Assembly (NCBI GenBank): GCA_023436925.1
Contig: JAEZHJ010000123.1
Location: 1 to 9,081, forward strand
Length of the DNA stretch: 9,081 nucleotides
From: Actinomycetes bacterium
GTDB taxonomy: Bacteria; Actinomycetota; Actinomycetes; Propionibacteriales; Propionibacteriaceae
Direction of reading: 5' to 3'
The notes beneath the pieces were generated by a model. The model searched no databases. It worked only from the letters and a program-made list of their open reading frames with translations, and was not told the origin of the DNA. A program made the position numbers and the translations under genes. Of this stretch, positions 7,578-9,081 are shown one piece after another (the first letter of the stretch is position 1; each line of letters starts with the position of its first letter).

Positions 7578-7601
7578 GGCAGCCGCGGCGACCCGGCTGC
7601 C
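7578..7601 (+). terminator. Hairpin just after the TagF-like gene, probable terminator
   Basis: GGCAGCCG (7578-7585) pairs perfectly with CGGCTGCC (7594-7601) around an eight-base loop, starting six bases after the TGA at 7569-7571. There is no T-tract, but GC-rich stems without a U-tail are common at gene ends in high-GC Gram-positives. Position and perfect pairing support termination of the two-gene transcript. Confidence 0.55.
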
Positions 7602-7710
7602 CCTGGGGCCAACCGGCCGGTGCGGGGCCGCAGGACCGCGCGGCGACGACTCCGCCCTGCCGGAAGAGACCGCCAGCCAGCGTTGCCTCCACGGGGCTGA
7701 GGACCGCGGC

Positions 7711-7819
7711 GCCGCGCCAACTGGCTACCTTGCGGGGGCGACCCCGCTGGCGGCGCTTCTTCGGCCGCTTCGAGGCTGAGCCGCACGCGGGGAACGCCAC
7801 CAGGCCCAGTTGGCGCGGC
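7711..7819. repeat. Perfect 14-bp inverted repeat enclosing two hairpins; possible structured RNA or small element
   Basis: GCCGCGCCAACTGG (7711-7724) is exactly complementary to CCAGTTGGCGCGGC (7806-7819), 81 bases apart. Inside lie GCGGGG-GCGA-CCCCGC (7732-7747), a six-pair stem with a GNRA-type tetraloop, and GCGGC/GCCGC (7750-7754 with 7764-7768). Together they could fold into a branched RNA closed by the 14-pair stem, or mark the ends of a tiny mobile element. No target-site duplication was seen next to the arms. The right arm ends two bases before the first unit of the neighbouring repeat array. Confidence 0.6.
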
Positions 7820-7821
7820 TC

Positions 7822-7988
7822 TGGGGGCGCTGGTGGTGGTTATGGGAACGGTCGCCAGGATCTCGCCGGGAAGTGGGGGTCTTGGTAGTGGTTATGAGGC
7901 TGGTTTGGGGCCCGATAACCCTCGCCAGGGTCCCCGCTCCGGGTGAGGTGGCTTCGGCCCAGGCTCATAACCCGCGCGAGGGTCCCCA
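7822..7988. repeat. Symmetric cluster of four ~25-bp degenerate repeats, two forward and two reverse, 52-bp period
   Basis: Two forward copies (7822-7846, 7874-7898) and two reverse copies (about 7912-7936 and 7964-7988) share the pattern YGGGGRCCCTGGYGRK followed by GGTTATGRG. The GGTTAT cores lie at 7838-7843 and 7890-7895, their complements at 7915-7920 and 7967-7972. Both same-strand pairs are exactly 52 bases apart, and the whole set is symmetric about position 7905. The inner pair forms a 23-position hairpin (7873-7895 with 7915-7937). This resembles a REP/BIME-type or MITE-like intergenic cluster. It is not coding and not CRISPR. Confidence 0.75.
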
Positions 7989-8039
7989 ACCAGACGAGGG
8001 GTGCTTCCGGTGCGACCGCCGCGCCTCGATTCCACGTCA

Positions 8040-8058
8040 GGTCGATCTTCGGTCGACC
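8040..8058. terminator. Hairpin downstream of the AbiEi-like gene, possible terminator
   Basis: GGTCGA (8040-8045) and TCGACC (8053-8058) pair perfectly around TCTTCGG; on the plus strand the loop includes a C(TTCG)G-like sequence. It lies 93 bases beyond the stop of the minus-strand gene, in the direction of its transcription, and has no T-tract. It may end that transcript, but distance and composition make this uncertain. Confidence 0.3.
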
Positions 8059-8151
8059 CACGCTCAGGCAGCAAGACGCCGGGAGTCAAGCTTCGAGTGT
8101 CACGAGTCGGTTCCGCGACAGCTCTCCGTGCCCGGGATCGTCTCCATACCC

Positions 8152-9081
8152 TCATGCAGCAAGCCCGGGCGGGCGGGCTTCGAGGGCGCGGGCGATTCGG
8201 TCCATCACCACTGCCGGTTCGAGCATGATCTCCCGGCCGAGCCAGCGGACGATCCCGTAGCCGAGGTCGCGCAGGATCTGCTCCCGTTCCTTCTCGGCGA
8301 CGTAGGCCTGCGGGTCGGTGTACTTCACGGCACCGTCGGCCTCACCGATCAGGCGGTGCTGTGGCCAGAGGCAGTCGGGGTAGAACGTGCCGCGATGGGT
8401 CCGGATCGGCGCCTGGAAGAGGGGCATCGGGAGCCCGCTGCGGTGCAGGTGGGCCGCGGTGAGCGACTCGATGGGACTCTCCCTGGCCGGATCCATGAGC
8501 GCCAGCGGAGCAAGCAGTCGGGTTGCCCGGCAGGTGGTGATCGCCTCCACCAGCGAGGCGCGGGCAGCCTCGGCCAGCCTCGGGTTGGCGTAGTCCTTTC
8601 GCCTGGGGCTGCTGGTCATCGCCTCGCACAACCTGCGGGCGGTCGCATCAAGCAGGACGAGCGCTCCGGGCAGGTCCCACGCGCGGGCGAGGTCGACGCA
8701 CGTGCGCGCCAGACTGGTCACCCCGTACCCCTCGGCGTCCTGGACGAGGTGATGGCGGGGCAGCTTGGCCGGACGGTGCAATATCACCCCGGCAGAGCCA
8801 CGATGGCTCCCGGCGCGCTCGATGGTCAGGTGCACGAGGTCGAGGTCCCACTGGCCGGGTCCGGGACAGGGCACACCCCAGACCAGGGCGGCGGTGTCGT
8901 GACTCAGCGCCGCGCCCGGCCGCACCGCCTGCTCGGCGTGGGCCCGGGCCAGCGCCTGCCCGATCAGATCAGCCGGCCAGCGGGCGGCGTCCAGGTAGAC
9001 ACCCGGACGGACCCGAACCAGCCGCCCCGAGCGCAGCTGCGTCTGGAGCATTGCCGGGCTTACCCCGGGCACGAGCAGGTC
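8152..9081 (-). CDS. AbiEi-type winged-helix protein with DUF559/Vsr-like C-terminal domain (5' end outside window)
   Basis: The frame is open to the window edge. A GTG at 9072 gives 306 residues (numbering used here), but the chain then starts in the middle of the usual N-terminal helix-turn-helix, so the true start is probably a little beyond 9081. Residues 1-26 (SPAMLQTQLRSGRLVRVRPG, then VY) look like the recognition helix and wing of AbiEi antitoxins, and ALSHDTAALVWGVP at 55-68 matches their next conserved segment. The C-terminal part (about 195-290) has a PD-(D/E)XK-like pattern: Glu198/Glu202, Asp233 and Glu244-x-Asp246-Gly, then KY at 250-251, as in DUF559/Vsr-type folds. Family members are widespread in Actinomycetota and usually annotated as type IV toxin-antitoxin antitoxin-domain proteins. 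Nuclease activity is unproven. No AbiEii toxin gene follows within the window; 580 bases of non-coding DNA do. Function is best left as DNA-binding protein of unknown role. Confidence 0.8.
   Translation of the reverse strand, partial: DLLVPGVSPAMLQTQLRSGRLVRVRPGVYLDAARWPADLIGQALARAHAEQAVRPGAALSHDTAALVWGVPCPGPGQWDLDLVHLTIERAGSHRGSAGVILHRPAKLPRHHLVQDAEGYGVTSLARTCVDLARAWDLPGALVLLDATARRLCEAMTSSPRRKDYANPRLAEAARASLVEAITTCRATRLLAPLALMDPARESPIESLTAAHLHRSGLPMPLFQAPIRTHRGTFYPDCLWPQHRLIGEADGAVKYTDPQAYVAEKEREQILRDLGYGIVRWLGREIMLEPAVVMDRIARALEARPPGLAA

Larger units (their letters stand above)
7572..8151. other. 580-bp gene-free gap between the glycopolymer operon and the AbiEi-like gene
   Basis: I find no convincing coding sequence: short open frames exist on both strands but lack ribosome binding sites, run into neighbouring genes or resemble no family. 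No tRNA-like fold was recognised. The gap contains a terminator-like hairpin at its left end, a 14-bp perfect inverted repeat enclosing small hairpins, a symmetric array of four degenerate repeats, and a further hairpin at 8040-8058. About 8060-8151 shows nothing I can name. Confidence 0.7.

Noticed and set aside
7612..7621. ACCGGCCGGT palindrome as an operator
   Set aside because: A 10-bp all-GC-core palindrome is expected often in DNA of this composition, and it lies downstream of a gene rather than before one.
7426..7800. Minus-strand open frame of 124 codons with an AT-hook-like RGRPRK stretch
   Set aside because: It starts at a GTG without a ribosome binding site, overlaps the end of the TagF-like gene by about 145 bases, and its basic stretch comes from hairpin-forming GC-rich DNA.
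7822..7988. CRISPR array
   Set aside because: There are only four degenerate copies, half of them inverted, with unequal gaps between opposite orientations and no cas genes nearby.
7572..8151. tRNA or other standard RNA gene in the gap
   Set aside because: No T-loop (GTTCRA) with a matching acceptor stem, and no anticodon arm, could be assembled on either strand by eye.
7943..8260. Plus-strand open frames crossing from the gap into the AbiEi-like gene
   Set aside because: No ribosome binding site or family resemblance; they are antisense to the end of a recognised gene and begin inside the repeat cluster.

Overview
The window is very GC-rich DNA with strongly GC-biased third codon positions. 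It looks like a chromosomal piece of a high-GC Gram-positive bacterium (Actinomycetota); the order or genus cannot be named from the sequence. The recognisable core is a cell-wall glycopolymer (teichoic-acid-like) locus, followed by a non-coding, repeat-rich gap and an accessory gene at the right edge.

Layout. (1) Positions 3-137 hold the 3' end of an unidentified plus-strand gene with a disordered Pro/Gly/Asp/Glu tail. (2) 189-1865 (+) encodes a 558-residue protein with a C-terminal GT-A (family 2-like) glycosyltransferase domain. Its start sits just behind a TANNNT box, as in leaderless actinobacterial genes. (3) Convergent to it, 1884-3545 (-) encodes a GT4 glycosyltransferase of the TagE/TarM type. 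(4) An 87-bp divergent gap holds its promoter and ribosome binding site. (5) 3633-4967 (+) encodes an unusual fusion: an N-terminal TagD-like glycerol-3-phosphate cytidylyltransferase joined directly to a Gfo/Idh/MocA oxidoreductase. (6) Twelve bases later, 4980-7571 (+) encodes an 863-residue CDP-glycerol glycerophosphotransferase (TagB/TagF family) with a long beta-rich N-terminal extension. (7) 7572-8151 is a 580-bp gap with no convincing gene. It contains a terminator-like hairpin, a perfect 14-bp inverted repeat around smaller hairpins, and four copies of a degenerate ~25-bp element arranged symmetrically (two forward, two reverse, 52-bp spacing). (8) 8152-9081 (-) is an AbiEi-type winged-helix protein with a C-terminal DUF559/Vsr-like nuclease fold. 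Its 5' end probably lies beyond the window, and no partner toxin is visible.

How the genes may work together (inference from families): the cytidylyltransferase half of the fusion makes CDP-glycerol or a related CDP-alditol. The TagF-like enzyme polymerises or transfers the alditol phosphate at the membrane, the TagE/TarM-like enzyme adds alpha-linked sugar to the chain, and the GT2-like enzyme may add another sugar. The oxidoreductase half has no assigned substrate. One possibility is a two-step synthesis of the activated alditol in a single polypeptide, by analogy with the Haemophilus Bcs1/Acs1 reductase-cytidylyltransferase fusion for CDP-ribitol.
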